Below, one piece after another: positions 12,362 through 24,064 of a stretch of 64,000 nt of DNA. Location of the stretch: the NCBI GenBank assembly GCA_021397845.1, contig CM038052.1, positions 139,629,854 to 139,693,853 of the forward strand, in the 5' to 3' direction. The notes below the pieces were generated by a model. That model was not told where the DNA came from, did no database searches, and worked only from the letters and a program-made list of their open reading frames with translations. Numbering within the stretch: position 1 is the stretch's first letter; each line of letters starts with the position of its first letter. The position numbers were made by a program, and so were the translations under genes. The DNA is from Areca catechu (taxonomy: Eukaryota > Streptophyta > Magnoliopsida > Arecales > Arecaceae).

Positions 12362-14596
12362 TGTTGGTTTTCTCCCAGGAACAGGAAATTGCAATTAAAT
12401 AGGCATCATCAGCCTATCGCAGCAGAAGTAGATATAAATACAATTTATATCTAATCATGCAATTCATAAATAAATCTAATTTTTTTATTATATAATCCTA
12501 GCATGCTGCATAACATGAGAAAAATATTAGATCTGAAATAAAAATTAATTTAAGTACAAAATACTTACCTAGATTGCTATTTGGGCAAACTCAGAAAAGC
12601 ATGCAAATCCATTACAAAAGAGCTAGGATTCTGTCGGAGCCGCGCAATCGCTCGGCCTTTGTTGGTATCCACACGAAGCTGTCACAATTGAGTCATAGAG
12701 GGCACCGGACTGCTAGATCCTTGCAGCCCTCTCCTCTTTCAACAAATCGTTCGCTTTAAAAACTGTGCCAATCCCAATCTAGACCAGCTTTTGGCTTTTG
12801 TCTTGCAATCAGAGTGCAAGACTTTTGAACCCTTTCCTCTCTTCTTTCTTTTATTTAGAAGACCTCTCAACACTCTTGAAGATCTCAAGGAAGAAGAGAG
12901 AAAACAAATAAAAGGGAAGGATTGAACTTGGCGCTAGGAGAGAGAACCTCAGGTAATAGCATCCAAGAGAAGAGAGGATACCCAAAGTTAATTCACGGTG
13001 AGAAGGAATAATTCTTCTCGTCCAAAATCAGATCTTTTCAATCAGCCACCTTTCTACCTTATTTAAAATTTATGTCTCCCATCACTTCAAAAGAAAACAC
13101 TAGTGTTTCATTATATCTGGCTAGGATTTAAGAGGAGTGGAAGAGAAGGACACTTTCCCTCTCTTAATTAATTCATGCCAACTCCATATTAGCACCCTGC
13201 TTTTTGTCGTACAAATATTCTTCACAACGATAAGCCTCTTAGTTTTTGTCTTACAAAAATTCTCAACTCCAAAATAAAAGGAGTTTGAACTTATCTAGTT
13301 TAAGTTTTTAAGAGGAGTAGAAGAGAAGGACTCTTCCTCCTCCCTTATTCTTTTATTATCTTGCATGGGTTATTTTATGATACGATGATTCTTTGCATTG
13401 CTGTCATATTTGCTAGTTCTTACTTTTATTTAAGAATATAGCCTACAAACTTAAATTATAAAAATGACAAAAAAAAATTGGTTTACTATTTTTCTACATA
13501 TTTAGAAATACATAGAGTCATCCCGCATCAGTTTAGTATCAATGCGGGTTTAGGATAGTTTTTATCTGCATTAGAATCACAAACCCTAATTTCTGCATCC
13601 TGCTAGCTACATTAGATGTCTGTTTTTCATCTTATTTTGAGCATCTAGGAATTTTCTTTCATTAAATTTGTATAAGTTTTTTTATCATAATTTTTAATTA
13701 ATTTTACTGAAAACCTAATTTACTAAAATTTGGCATATTAGAAACCCTAACAAAAATCCTAAGATTTCTGCAGTAGTCCGAAAACCCTAGGATTTGCATC
13801 ATCATTTTATTTTTGTTTTGCATAAAATTTGGAAAAGTTCATCATCCTCATCCATCCTCTTTCCTAGAATTTTTTTGATATTCTTATGCATCGAAATCTA
13901 TGTCAAAATCTGTATCTTTTGAAACCCTAACTTTCTGATTTCTGCTATTTCTGCACCTTGACTCAACCTAACCTAATCAAATTCCTGACACCCCAATCCC
14001 AAGCCTAATTTGATTGCTAACCTAATCAACTTAAACCTAATTTTCCCTGTCATAAAATACATAAAAAAATTTTATTTTTCTGATTGTTTTAGATTGCATC
14101 AAGACCATTGATTGCCATCATCTCTTTAACCTAATCTTAAGGGCAATTGCTATCTCAGATCAGGACAGGAGGTCATAACCTATCCTGGGTCCAAAACAAT
14201 CACCTTGCAATCTCACCCAAGCCTAATTAAAATTAATTAGACTTAATTTGCTCTAGTGGGCTAGGTGACATCCAACAGGTCGGGTTTGAATTATGTGGGG
14301 TAACTAGTGTATTTAATCTTGTGGCTATTACTGAAATCTGGTGTCTAAGGCTGAGGGTCCAGAGTCAAACGACCTAAGTGGTGTTGTGGTTTTTAATTGG
14401 ATCCTTGCAAAAGTAGGGGGGTCCTCCCATACTCCCACCCTCTACCTGGCCAGAGGAAGGATTAGCTAATGGGTTAAGTGTAAGTTGAGCTAACCCATTC
14501 AGTTTTGACTCTAAGTCTAGCAAACCCTAGATTTTACTAACCTTTTCTTTTGCATGCTTGGCTGCATTATTTTATCTTGATTGTTTGATTGAGTGT

Positions 14597-14932
14597 ATGA
14601 CCACTAGACTAGGAACCCAATACCAGAAGTCTACACCCTAACCCAGCTCAGCCATAGATTCTAATTTTGAGACCTTCATGAAAGCCATGACTGATCAGTT
14701 TGTCCAAATGAACACTAGGTTTGACCAATCTGATATCCAGATGAACCTTAAACAGGACCAAACCCAAGACCAGCTTGCCTAATTTACCACTCAGATTAAC
14801 CAAATGACCAAATCCAATCATTAGGCAACCCATAGAATTAATGAGTCTAGTATCAGTCAGGAACACCTTAGTGAACCCACCCATGTCACCCTAGTCATTA
14901 GTCAGTTTTTCCATAGTCTACCCCCTCTTACC
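14597..14932 (+). pseudogene. Gag-like N-terminus, tandem unit 4 (joins 17322 across S2)
   Basis: This fourth copy is the only one with its downstream partner. Across solo LTR S2 the frame continues exactly: PPLT before the insertion, then TSLVHPNVLEEE after it. The ancestral product therefore ran from MTTRLG directly into the acidic region at 17322-18092, about 370 codons in all. Confidence 0.72.
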
Positions 14933-17316
14933 TGTTGGTTTTCTCCCAGGAACAGGAAATTGCAATTAAATAGGCATCATCAGCCTATCGCAGCAGAAGT
15001 AGATATAAATACAATTTATATCTAATCATGCAATTCATAAATAAATCTAATTTTTTATTATATAATCCTAGCATGCTGCATAACATGAGAAAAATATTAG
15101 ATCTGAAATAAAAATTATTTAAGTACAAAATACTTACCTAGATTGCTATTTGGGCAAACTCAGAAAAGCATGCAAATCCATTACAAAAGAGCTAGGATTC
15201 TGTCGGAGCCGCGCAATCGCTCGGCCTTTGTTGGTATCCACACGAAGCTGTCACAATTGAGTCATAGAGGGCACCGGACTGCTAGATCCTTGCAGCCCTC
15301 TCCTCTTTCAACAAATCGTTCGCTTTAAAAACTGTGCCAATCCCAATCTGGACCAGCTTTTGGCTTTTGTCTTGCAATCAGAGTGCAAGACTTTTGAACC
15401 CTTTCCTCTCTTCTTTCTTTTATTTAGAAGACCTCTCAACACTCTTGAAGATCTCAAGGAAGAAGAGAGAAAACAAATAAAAGGGAAGGATTGAACTTGG
15501 CGCTAGGAGAGAGAACCTCAGGTAATAGCATCCAAGAGAAGAGAGGATACCCAAAGTTAATTCACGGTGAGAAGGAATAATTCTTCTCGTCCAAAATCAG
15601 ATCTTTTCAATCAGCCACCTTTCTACCTTATTTAAAATTTATGTCTCCCATCACTTCAAAAGAAAACACTAGTGTTTCATTATATCTGGCTAGGATTTAA
15701 GAGGAGTGGAAGAGAAGGACACTTTCCCTCTCTTAATTAATTCATGCCAACTCCATATTAGCACCCTGCTTTTTGTCGTACAAATATTCTTCACAACGAT
15801 AAGCCTCTTAGTTTTTGTCTTACAAAAATTCTCAACTCCAAAATAAAAGGAGTTTGAACTTATCTAGTTTAGGTTTTTAAGAGGAGTAGAAGAGAAGGAC
15901 TCTTCCTCCTCCCTTATTCTCTCACGCCTAAACTCTTATACCGCCCACCTAATATTCACGCCCCATTATTTGCCGCACAAAATAAATGTGACCCACTAGG
16001 TTGGTGTGTGGAGGGAGGGCGAGACAAGGAGAGAGAGTCCTAGTCTAACTAGACTCTAGGTCTTGATCTAAATGTAATGGTTTTACAGTCAAACTGAAGC
16101 TGATTTTAAATCTGATCAAATCATTTTGAAGCGGACATTGACTTGAATCAATTAGGATTAATTAATTGAGTCTAACTCAATTAAATTAAATCTAATTTAA
16201 TTTAATTTATAATTAGGTCAAATATTAATTGTAACAATTATAATTAGGTCCAAATTGATTTGCTGATTGGTTACTTGAGCTCCTAATGTGTGTGACCTCT
16301 CAGGTACTATCCTGTCTGGTAATGAGACATGCTATAATCTCCATTATACATCATCAAAACTCCTTTCGATGGACTGAAATAATTTCTGCTCAACCCTAAT
16401 TAGGATCATCGATCCGAGAATGATCCTAACGGGCTCTTATAATCCACCAGTGACACCTAGCAGTATGTAGTGGCAACCCAGCAGAATAAGATTGGAATCC
16501 CTAGGTGTAGTTGCCATGTGATTTGGTTCCTCTATCATAATCTCGACAAGATGTTGGTTACGGATACTCGTCAAACCCATCAGTCATATGCTTAACCTAA
16601 TCGACTCAAGTCCAATTGTGATACTAATGAAAACATATTTTTATTATCACCCTGCTATGGCCATAGACTTCTAGAGTTAGTTTTATTAAGCTTGCATAGG
16701 ATTATACCTTACTACTAAGGCTGATAGAGCCTTACAAGTGAACACCCTACTCCTATAATAAACTTACTGCAGCCAACGAACACTGCAAGATCCCGTATGG
16801 ATAGGAACCATGTGATTGTGCTATCAAACTATAGCAACCTTATTGTGAGTAGTCGATAAAATCTAGGTCAAGGAACTATTCACACAACTATAGCATCAGA
16901 AAGTTATCGACAAGTGAGTAGGCATCCATATAACTTTCTATAATTTGTCATGCTTAGTACCGTTGATCTCTATCAACTACCTGCACTCTCACTCCAGTGT
17001 CACCACACTGTAGGTCAGAGATTCATCTACCCTAAAAGGGAAGTGATCTGTGCACCGATTTTAATGGATCAATCACCGTCCTCATGATATTCCAATAATG
17101 GGAGCATTTAGGTGTTAATCTATAAAGATACATGTCTCAGATTCTTAACTTTTGAGAATATGTTTCATTGTCCATAACTCCATGGAGGATTCATAGACAT
17201 AATAATATGAATGAAACTAATTCCCATTATTAATAAAGAAGAATTAAGTACAATGTTAATACCCTAAAAATTATAATGTGTCAAGCCAACATGGCTTTTA
17301 GGGCAAACATCTAACA
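14933..17316 (-). mobile_element. S2: solo copia LTR inside element B
   Basis: The LTR begins TGTTGGTTTTCTCCC and ends GGGCAAACATCTAACA, with an exact 5-bp target duplication TTACC at 14928-14932 and 17317-17321. It is 2384 bp with no internal region, so it is a solo LTR. Sense is minus, since its right end matches the sense start (GCCCTAAAA) of D2-type LTRs. It contains an AT-rich block (16150-16260), recurrent TTTTGTnnnACAAA motifs, and a splice-donor-like AG/GTAAGTATTTTG about 200 bp before the sense end. The first ~990 bp are also present at 7223-8212, 9794-10781 and 12362-13351. Confidence 0.92.
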
Positions 17317-17321
17317 TTACC

Positions 17322-18092
17322 ACCTCATTGGTTCACCCAAATGTCCTTGAAGAGGAGATATATGAGGCTGACCCAAGTTTAGTGGACGATTATGAGGAGA
17401 AAGAAGAGGAATTCTACATAGAAGACTTAGAGTTAGTTGAATCAATAGATACCCAGGTAGAAGCCATCATAGAATCAGTTGACCCTGACTTTACCCATTT
17501 AGTAGCCAATCCAGTGTTAGATGACCCAGATCACACCCAAGCTACAATGGAAGAACAGTTAAAGGAGACTTTAGAAAAGGATCCAATTGTAGAGCCTATT
17601 CCTGAATTTCCTGATCCAGAAGAGTTTATTGAGGACTTGGCTTATCTCACCCAGTACCCTCAAGACGAAGTCACTTCCTTGTTCCCGATTGAAGATCTTT
17701 TCCCTGAAATTAGTGACCCATTCTTCCATAAGGTAGACTTAGTAGATAGACACCAATCCTTTAAGGTCAACCTTATTAGTTTAGGATTAATCCCTGACAC
17801 CCCTTCTTATATCCTACTCTTGCCAAATAACCCTAAACCCTTTCCTTACATTCTACCTTACCATGCTAACCCTGAATCCACCTCATATTTTCTATCTTTT
17901 CATGAATTTTTTTATGTTTTTTTAACCATTCACTTGTATTTTGTAGAAGTAAGCATACTGCATACATACATTGTGCATGTTAGGTTTGCATCTTACTTCT
18001 TCCATACCCTCTGGCATTTAGTAAGTATACATAGTAAATTCTTATGTGCATGCCATAATAAGATCAAACCTAAAGAGTTTATAGTCTGTTAG
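17322..18092 (+). pseudogene. Conserved acidic region of element B, unknown function
   Basis: An open stretch of about 255 codons continues the gag-like frame from 14932. The first ~120 residues are very acidic (DYEEKEEEFYIEDLELVESI). A conserved core EEFIEDLAYLTQYPQDEV-SLFPIEDLFPEI follows, then NLISLGLIPDTPSYILL, and a hydrophobic C-terminus with HTLWHLVS and KFLCACH. The same order occurs in C (49599-50399). I do not recognise the family. It occupies the place of protease, RT and integrase in a normal gypsy element. A structural or accessory protein is possible but unproven. The hydrophobic tail could be membrane-associating, but that is a guess. Confidence 0.72.
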
Positions 18093-18192
18093 GTTTCGTC
18101 CTGTAGAGTCCAATAAAATTTCCTTTGATAGGGATGTCTAGTCGAGTCTATTAGGTATTAGTTGAGTCCAATAAATTCACAACCTAAATTAC

Positions 18193-18726
18193 ATGTTTGC
18201 ACCTACACTAGGATCTACACAACATATGCATCATGAAATTAGTCAAGAGTTGAACAAAAGTAATGAACTAAATAACAACTTGGCTAAATCCCAAAGGAAA
18301 AATAAAAAAATTTATGTAGAGGAATATATGATGATAAAGGAATTTTCTGCTCGCAAAGCTGGCCCACCCAAAATTATGAATAGCGGTGGACTCAATGCCT
18401 ATGTGCCAGAGATATCACCTAATTTAGGTATTAGCTCCACCTTCATCATCTTAGATCTTATAGAGTCTAATGAGCTAGTAGTAATACCCAGCGAGCCTCT
18501 TGAGCTACTCTCGTTCTTAGTGAGTGAACCCACCCCAAAGTGACCACATACAATTTGGCCTTTTGGTGAGGAAAAGATTGAGAGAACCTTAGATGATCAA
18601 GCCATCAGTATATGGGATGAAGACTGTCAGCGGTACTTGGTCTGGTGTTAAGTTTGGCTAGAATTTGAGGACTTATGGAATGCTAGTGCGGATCTGCAGT
18701 GCCTCAACCCAGACCCTCCTTGAGCC
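18193..18726 (+). pseudogene. Integrase C-end plus decayed chromodomain of element B
   Basis: The frame carries VEEYMMIKEFSARKAGP, then LNAYVPEISPNLGISSTF, the usual tail of plant gypsy integrases just before the chromodomain. After a TGA at 18541 the same frame continues EEKIERTLDDQA, RYLVW, a stop, and LQCLNPDPP, a chromodomain outline (residues at 18568-18726). Chromodomains steer integration to marked chromatin. There is no integrase HHCC or DDE core upstream. C keeps a better copy of this block. Confidence 0.78.
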
Positions 18727-18765
18727 AAATTGACCCTTACTCGACGGGGTCGAGTTCCTCCCACC

Positions 18766-18776
18766 CGAGGAGAATT
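18766..18776 (+). other. Polypurine tract of element B
   Basis: CGAGGAGAATT lies directly before the 3' LTR start, matching the equivalent site in C (CAGGGAGAATT). It is the expected plus-strand primer. Confidence 0.6.
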
Positions 18777-19736
18777 TGTGGGGTGCCAGGATCAGACATA
18801 GATCCCTGGATCCCATATGGTTTATTGATTAGGATTTTAATTTTAGAACCTTAGTCATGTGTCATAATTTTGTAATCAATTAAGATTGAGTCTTGTAATA
18901 AGTTGAGGTTAGTTGATTTATCTCAACCCTCAACCCTAGTCAGTATTTTGAGTCATGTACTTCAGCCATGAGTCTAGTATGAGTTCAAATTCTGTACAAG
19001 AGAGGAGGTTACCCTATTTTGGAGTTCCACTAGGCCACATCCAGGAGTCAGAGGGCACCACATCAGCTTGAATTTTGTGTGACACCCAAGTATCCAAAAT
19101 GCTTTCCAGAAACCTTGATTCCTTCCAGATGCTTTCTAGATGCCCAGATTCCATCCAGATGCCAGAGTATATTCCCATACCAAGTCATATCATGCAACCA
19201 AAGGTCAATCTATGCCCAGCCTAGGAGAAATCAAGCCCAGGCACCAAGCCCAAGCCCTTAAGAAGCAAGATTCTAAAGAATATTCCTGTTACCAGGCTAC
19301 CAGGCCATCCCAGCTTCCAAGAGGCCCAAGCCCATGCACCCTTTACCTCTTGGATGCCCCTTGCTGCCCGCATGAAGCCCAACATGCCTAAGAGAGGCAT
19401 CCTCACTTGGTTTACTTGGTCCAAGGGTTGGTTGAAGACTAGGTCAAAGCATGAAGAGAGAAGGAGAAGACTAGTCAAAGTCCTAACCTCTTAAGGCTTT
19501 CTTTCCTAACCTATTAAGGATTACTTTTCCTAATACTTTAAGGAGGGTTTGTCCTAACCTAAGTGTAACCCTAGTTAGGAGAGGGCATGGGAGCTCTATA
19601 AATACCCCACCCCACCCCTCTTGTAATAACTTTTATCTCATCAATTAAATCTTTGCTGAAATTTTGGTTTAAGAATTTGTGTTCTTGTGTTGGTGTTGGA
19701 GTTTTTGTGTTTCATTGGTTAATTTGTGTGCCCTAG
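18777..19736 (+). repeat. 3' LTR of element B, first piece
   Basis: This piece aligns with 4221-5180 of the 5' LTR and is cut by D1 at a CCTAG/CCTAA target. The LTR resumes at 30838-31060, is cut again by D2 at CCCGA, and ends at 40899-41313 with CCTGCATCA. The short open frames are non-coding LTR sequence also seen in the 5' LTR. Confidence 0.9.
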
Positions 19737-21443
19737 TGTTGCCCAGGTGGCTACCCAAGAGGGGGGTAAATTCAAAAATTTAAAGCAGATAATGTGCAAT
19801 CAAAATTCTTTTTCAAAGTGTTGTGTGTTGTGATTAAAAGTTAAATGCTGAAGCTAAAGGAAATCAGAGAATCACAATACAAACACAATAGATTTATAGC
19901 GTTTTGGAGCAACCCAGCTCCTACGTCCACTACCCAAGATACCACTTGAGATTTTCACTAAATTCACACCCGAATACAGTCAAATTATTTTGCAGGATCA
20001 TAATCCAAAACCTTTATACTTTGGTTTTAACTGGATCACCAAAGAAAACCCAATACCCTTTGATTTTGAATAGGCTCACCAAAGAAACCTAACTTGGTTT
20101 TACCAGGATCACCAAGAACCCAACACTTGGTTTTTAACAAGGCTCACTAAGAATCTATTTGGTTTTTCAACCAGGCTCACCAATAACCCAACAACAATTC
20201 AGAAAAATAATTGATGTAAATGCAATAACAAATGAAAACTCAATTTATCGGATAGTTGTCGGTGCAGCTTGATAGAAGTCCACTTGACTTGCACTTGAAT
20301 GAGCTTTAATTGCTTTAGTGGCTTCTTCTAAAATTGCTTCAAGCTTCTAAATCAGAATTGGTAAAGACTTGAAAGCTTGCTTGAATGCTCTTATGCTCTC
20401 TTTCTTTTTGGTTGGTAGGATATTTAATGTGTCTTCCTAAACTTTTAAGAACTTTTTTCAATCTCTTATTTCAAGGAAGTTTAAATCCTTCAAATATAAG
20501 GTCTTCCATCACTTCAAGGCAATTCTAGCCATTGTAGACCATTGGAAAGTGGTTTGTGATCATTGGAGCACTTTTTGGCATTCAAAAATAAATTCTAGAA
20601 CTAGCCGTTGGATACCTGAAAGTGATATTTGAGTTGGCTCGGATTCCTTCGAGTCAGCTTGGATCCTTCGAGTTGATAGGTCGAGTTGCCAAATCTTCAG
20701 GGCAGTCGGTTCTTTGTCTCAGGGCATAAAACTTCATTCTAAAAGAGTCAGCTCTTGATAGCTTGGGTCGGCTCGAACATATATCTTTGAGTAAACTTGA
20801 ACTCGAGGTGTCGGCTCTTTTGATCATTGGTCGCTCTTCTTCTCGGGTTCTGAAATAATCACTCTGGAAGAGTCAGCTCAATGTAGTTCGGGTCGGCTTG
20901 CTTTCTGAGGTCTTCATAATTAGGTCTGGCAGAGTCGACTCTTTTTGGTTCGAGTCGGCTCACCTGGTTGTTCTCAGAAATGTTCGAAAACTGGACTCAG
21001 GAAGAGTCGGCTCGGACATATTCCAATTGACTCAGATTCACTAGAGTCAACTCGGTTGCCTTCGAGTCAGCTCAGATTGCTATGTACCAGAATCCTTACT
21101 GTGTGCCATGAAGTAGAGTCGGCTCTTCAACATCCTAGGTCGGCTCGAGTATTTTTCTTCAGGACTTTTATAATTGAACTCAAAGAAAACTCTCACCAAC
21201 TCTCTTACATTTTTCATGCAAACCAACTCAACATAATTTTAAGGCACACACACAGAAGTAACCTTTTTTACATGATTTTTTCTTAGCTTTTTCATTAGGT
21301 TCTTCTTTACAAAAACAAGTTACTACACAACTCAAACAAGAAACAAAGGTGTAGGAATTGAAGTTTGAATAATTAACTCATTCTACAAAAACTTGTAAAA
21401 CACTTAAAGAGTTGTTGGAAATAAATGTACATGCTCCAATGTT
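19737..21443 (-). repeat. 3' LTR of D1
   Basis: This aligns with 29085-30800 of the other LTR but lacks the last ~30-40 bp at the sense start, diverging after CCAATGTT. It carries a dense array of CGAGTCGGCTCG-like motifs between about 20625 and 21150. Confidence 0.88.
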
Positions 21444-21587
21444 AGAAATATTCGTAGCTTATTAAGTATCAGAGTTTAAAGCATTTAAAACATTATCAGA
21501 GCTTTCAATCTTTCAATCAGAGCAAATATACAACTATGAACATATTTTATCCTTTTCATGTAATAGCTTCACAATTTTCTCTCCCTT

Positions 21588-21603
21588 TTTGCCAATCAAA
21601 CAA
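21588..21603 (-). other. Sirevirus polypurine tract of D1
   Basis: The minus strand reads GGCAAAAAGGGAGAGA, the purine tract typical of the region between the last ORF and the 3' LTR in Sireviruses, which often carry more than one. It lies about 145 bp before the LTR edge. Confidence 0.55.
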
Positions 21604-21835
21604 AAAGGTAGAGTAAGACTTAAGCTTAAATTTTAAAATAGAATGAGAAAGTATTTAAGATTTGTTTGAGATAATTTCACTTTCTCATATTCAACTTGAA
21701 ATTCTAATTAAAAATTCAGTTATTGTAGGAACAATTGACCATAAATATTCATAGAACAATTTAAGAAACAAAAAGTGGATTTTTATTTCATTTGAAGGAT
21801 GTTCAATACAAAGTATAAAATGAAAAGTAATACAT

Positions 21836-23776
21836 TCAGTCACTATCAATATCTACATTGGGATGTAAAGGTTGACCTGGAATTTGAATGCTAGGTGGTA
21901 GAGAAGCAATTGGGTCAACAAATTGTGGGATATTATGGGATCCTTGTGGCCTAAAGTGTGGAGCAGGTTGTCTTGGTTTAGCAGATTGATTAGGAAAAGG
22001 TATAGAAGAGGGAGGAGAACTTTGAGCAGCTTGGATATCTTCGATTTTAGTCATCATTTTCCATAAGAAGCTAGTGACAGATTTCAATTCAGCTTCTATT
22101 TTGTTTGTGCTTCTGGAAGTAGCTAAAGCTTCCATTGATTCTTTTATTTGTGCAACTTCCTTTTGCAACGTAAGGATTTCTGTGGCTTGTACATTGGCAA
22201 ATGTTTCTGCCGAGCCTCTCAATCTTCCAAACTCACTTCTAATTATTCCAATGCCTCTGGTATAATCTTCTTCCATTCTTTTACCTACTTCTACTGATCC
22301 CATTCTTATTCTTAAGTTATCCATCTCAACTCTATAAGCTTCAAGTACTTGTGTAATAGATTTCTCAATCTTTTTAGAACTTGAAGTAATCAGCTATAAA
22401 ATTGGTTGCATATTTGTATTAGTTGCATGTACTATAGACTTGGAGGTTTCAAGGTTGTCAATTCTGCTTTTCAAATTTTCTATCTATCCTCTAAACTGAT
22501 TTAGTCTCTCATCAACTGATTTGTGTAGTTCTCCAAACATAGTAGACATAAAGGAATTAATGGTTTCAGTCACATTGTCTAACTATTGTGCAATGAAATT
22601 TTGTAACATTGTGGTATCCATAACAGGAGTAGTTGTGGCATGACTGTGAACCAAAGCATCAGTTGAGGCCTATGTGTAGATAGGTGTGCTTGGTGGAATA
22701 TCAGGCACTGGGACATCTGGAAATGATGAATCAGTATATAAGAGGGTTATGAGTCTGGACTGGAGACCCTATCTATGGCTATCTGGAAAGTCTATCTGGA
22801 CTGGAGACCCTATCTATGGCTATGAGTCTGGAATTTGCATTGAAGTTCCTTCACCAGTCTCCATTTCAGCTTGCTCTTGTATTTCCTCTATTTCTTCAAC
22901 TATTGGAGTATCTGACTTCTTTTTCCAAGTTCCATCAGAAAATAAATAACCCATTCTTTGAAGTGTTTTGGCTGTATAGGTATCAGTATATAAGAGGGTT
23001 TTGCTATCCTCTCCTGTCAAATCTATATTTGCATTTTGAAAGAAAAGTGAGAGGACCATACCATAAGGTAGACAAGCTTTAACTTTTCTCACTGCCTCTT
23101 TCATTTGACAAATCAAGATAGATGGCAGGTTAATTTTGTCATCATTAATTAGAAGCTCCATGAAGCAAAGATTCCTTTCACTTACCCAATCGAAGCAGCC
23201 AGTTCTAGGTAAAAATATTCTACTGATAAAACTGTGAAGAACTCTCATTTCAATTGACAAAGTACTGGCTTTGAGAATTCCTATTTCTTCTACTTCAGTC
23301 CTTTCTAGTACTTTTTGCAGAGCTTTAGTTCTATCTTTTAGGACAAATTACTCAGTGCCCACAAATTGCATTTCCAACACATTTCCAAGAATTTTAGTAG
23401 AAATGATAGTTCTTTTTCCCTTAACAGATGATTCAATAAAGTTCTCTCCAAACCTCAAATTTTCATAGAAGGTTCTAACTAGGTTTGGGTAGGTTTTGAT
23501 ATCCAGGGAGCACATATTTCTCCACCCTTGATTTTCAATGAAATCTCCAATGACAAAACCTATTTCCTTTAAGTATTCGAACAAAATCTTTCTTCCAGTG
23601 GTAATAGGTCTCATACCTAAGAAAACCTGGTGGCTAGAAGAAATTGGGCTTGGCTCTTCATCTGATTATGGCAGAATTTGGGAAGCACTGTCTTCTCAAA
23701 ACTTGGTTCTCCTATCTTGTGGAGCAGCGACTGTATTCCATCTTGATTTCTTTCTAACTACCCTCTTTGGTGCCAT
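21836..23776 (-). pseudogene. Env-like third ORF of Sirevirus D1
   Basis: On the same strand as pol and after RNase H, this ORF would encode about 640 residues, the usual size of Sirevirus env-like ORFs. It starts MAPKRVVRKKSRWN (basic). A middle domain contains YPNLVRTFYENLR, resembling the 'putative plant transposon protein' domain. A Ser/Pro/Glu-rich linker follows, then a coiled-coil region (RLNQF, IENLKSRIDNLETS, LQKEVAQIKESMEAL) and a Pro-rich tail. I see no clear signal peptide or membrane segment. There are several in-frame stops, a frameshift near 23345 and a 41-bp duplication at 22754-22835. The function of such ORFs is not established. Confidence 0.75.
22754..22835. repeat. 41-bp tandem duplication in env-like ORF
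   Basis: TCTGGACTGGAGACCCTATC recurs with a 41-bp period. The length is not a multiple of three, so it shifts the env-like frame. A separate 19-bp copy, TCAGTATATAAGAGGGTT, occurs near 22730 and 22982. Confidence 0.85.
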
Positions 23777-24064
23777 TACAAAAGTATAATTGAGTTCTGA
23801 AGAGATTTCTGAAGAGATTTTCTTGGAGGGAAGGAGAGTAGTGTTTAGGAAGAGAAATGGGAAAGAAAAAACCTTACAGCTTGAACAAAAAAAGAGACGG
23901 CTCGACATCTGAGCTGGCTCGACCAATAGGTTATCTGCTCGAGTCGGCTCGAGCAAGGAAGCACAAAAAGTGATTTTTGGATTTCAATCAAAGCTCTTTT
24001 AATCATAATAGTTGGGATTAGGAGGTCACCTAGATAAGTTGTCCTTATGATTATCGGAGACATT

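Larger units (their letters stand above)
5639..15920 (+). repeat. Four-copy 2.57-kb tandem array inside element B
   Basis: Units are 5642-8212, 8213-10781, 10782-13351 and 13352-15920 (2569-2571 bp). Each holds the last ~180 bp of the 5' LTR, the PBS, the leader, the gag-like start and the first ~990 bp of solo LTR S2. The duplication therefore happened after S2 inserted; only the last unit runs on into full S2. The junction shares just TCT between S2 and the LTR. Units are nearly identical but carry private changes: unit 2 lacks TG near 10094, unit 4 has CCCTGTC near 14045, and unit 1 differs near 5946. That argues against a simple assembly stutter. Confidence 0.93.

Noticed and set aside
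20625..21160. Possible CRISPR-like or tandem array from repeated GAGTCGGCTCG
   Set aside because: Spacing is irregular, repeats are short and imperfect, and the array is part of a plant LTR present in two copies.
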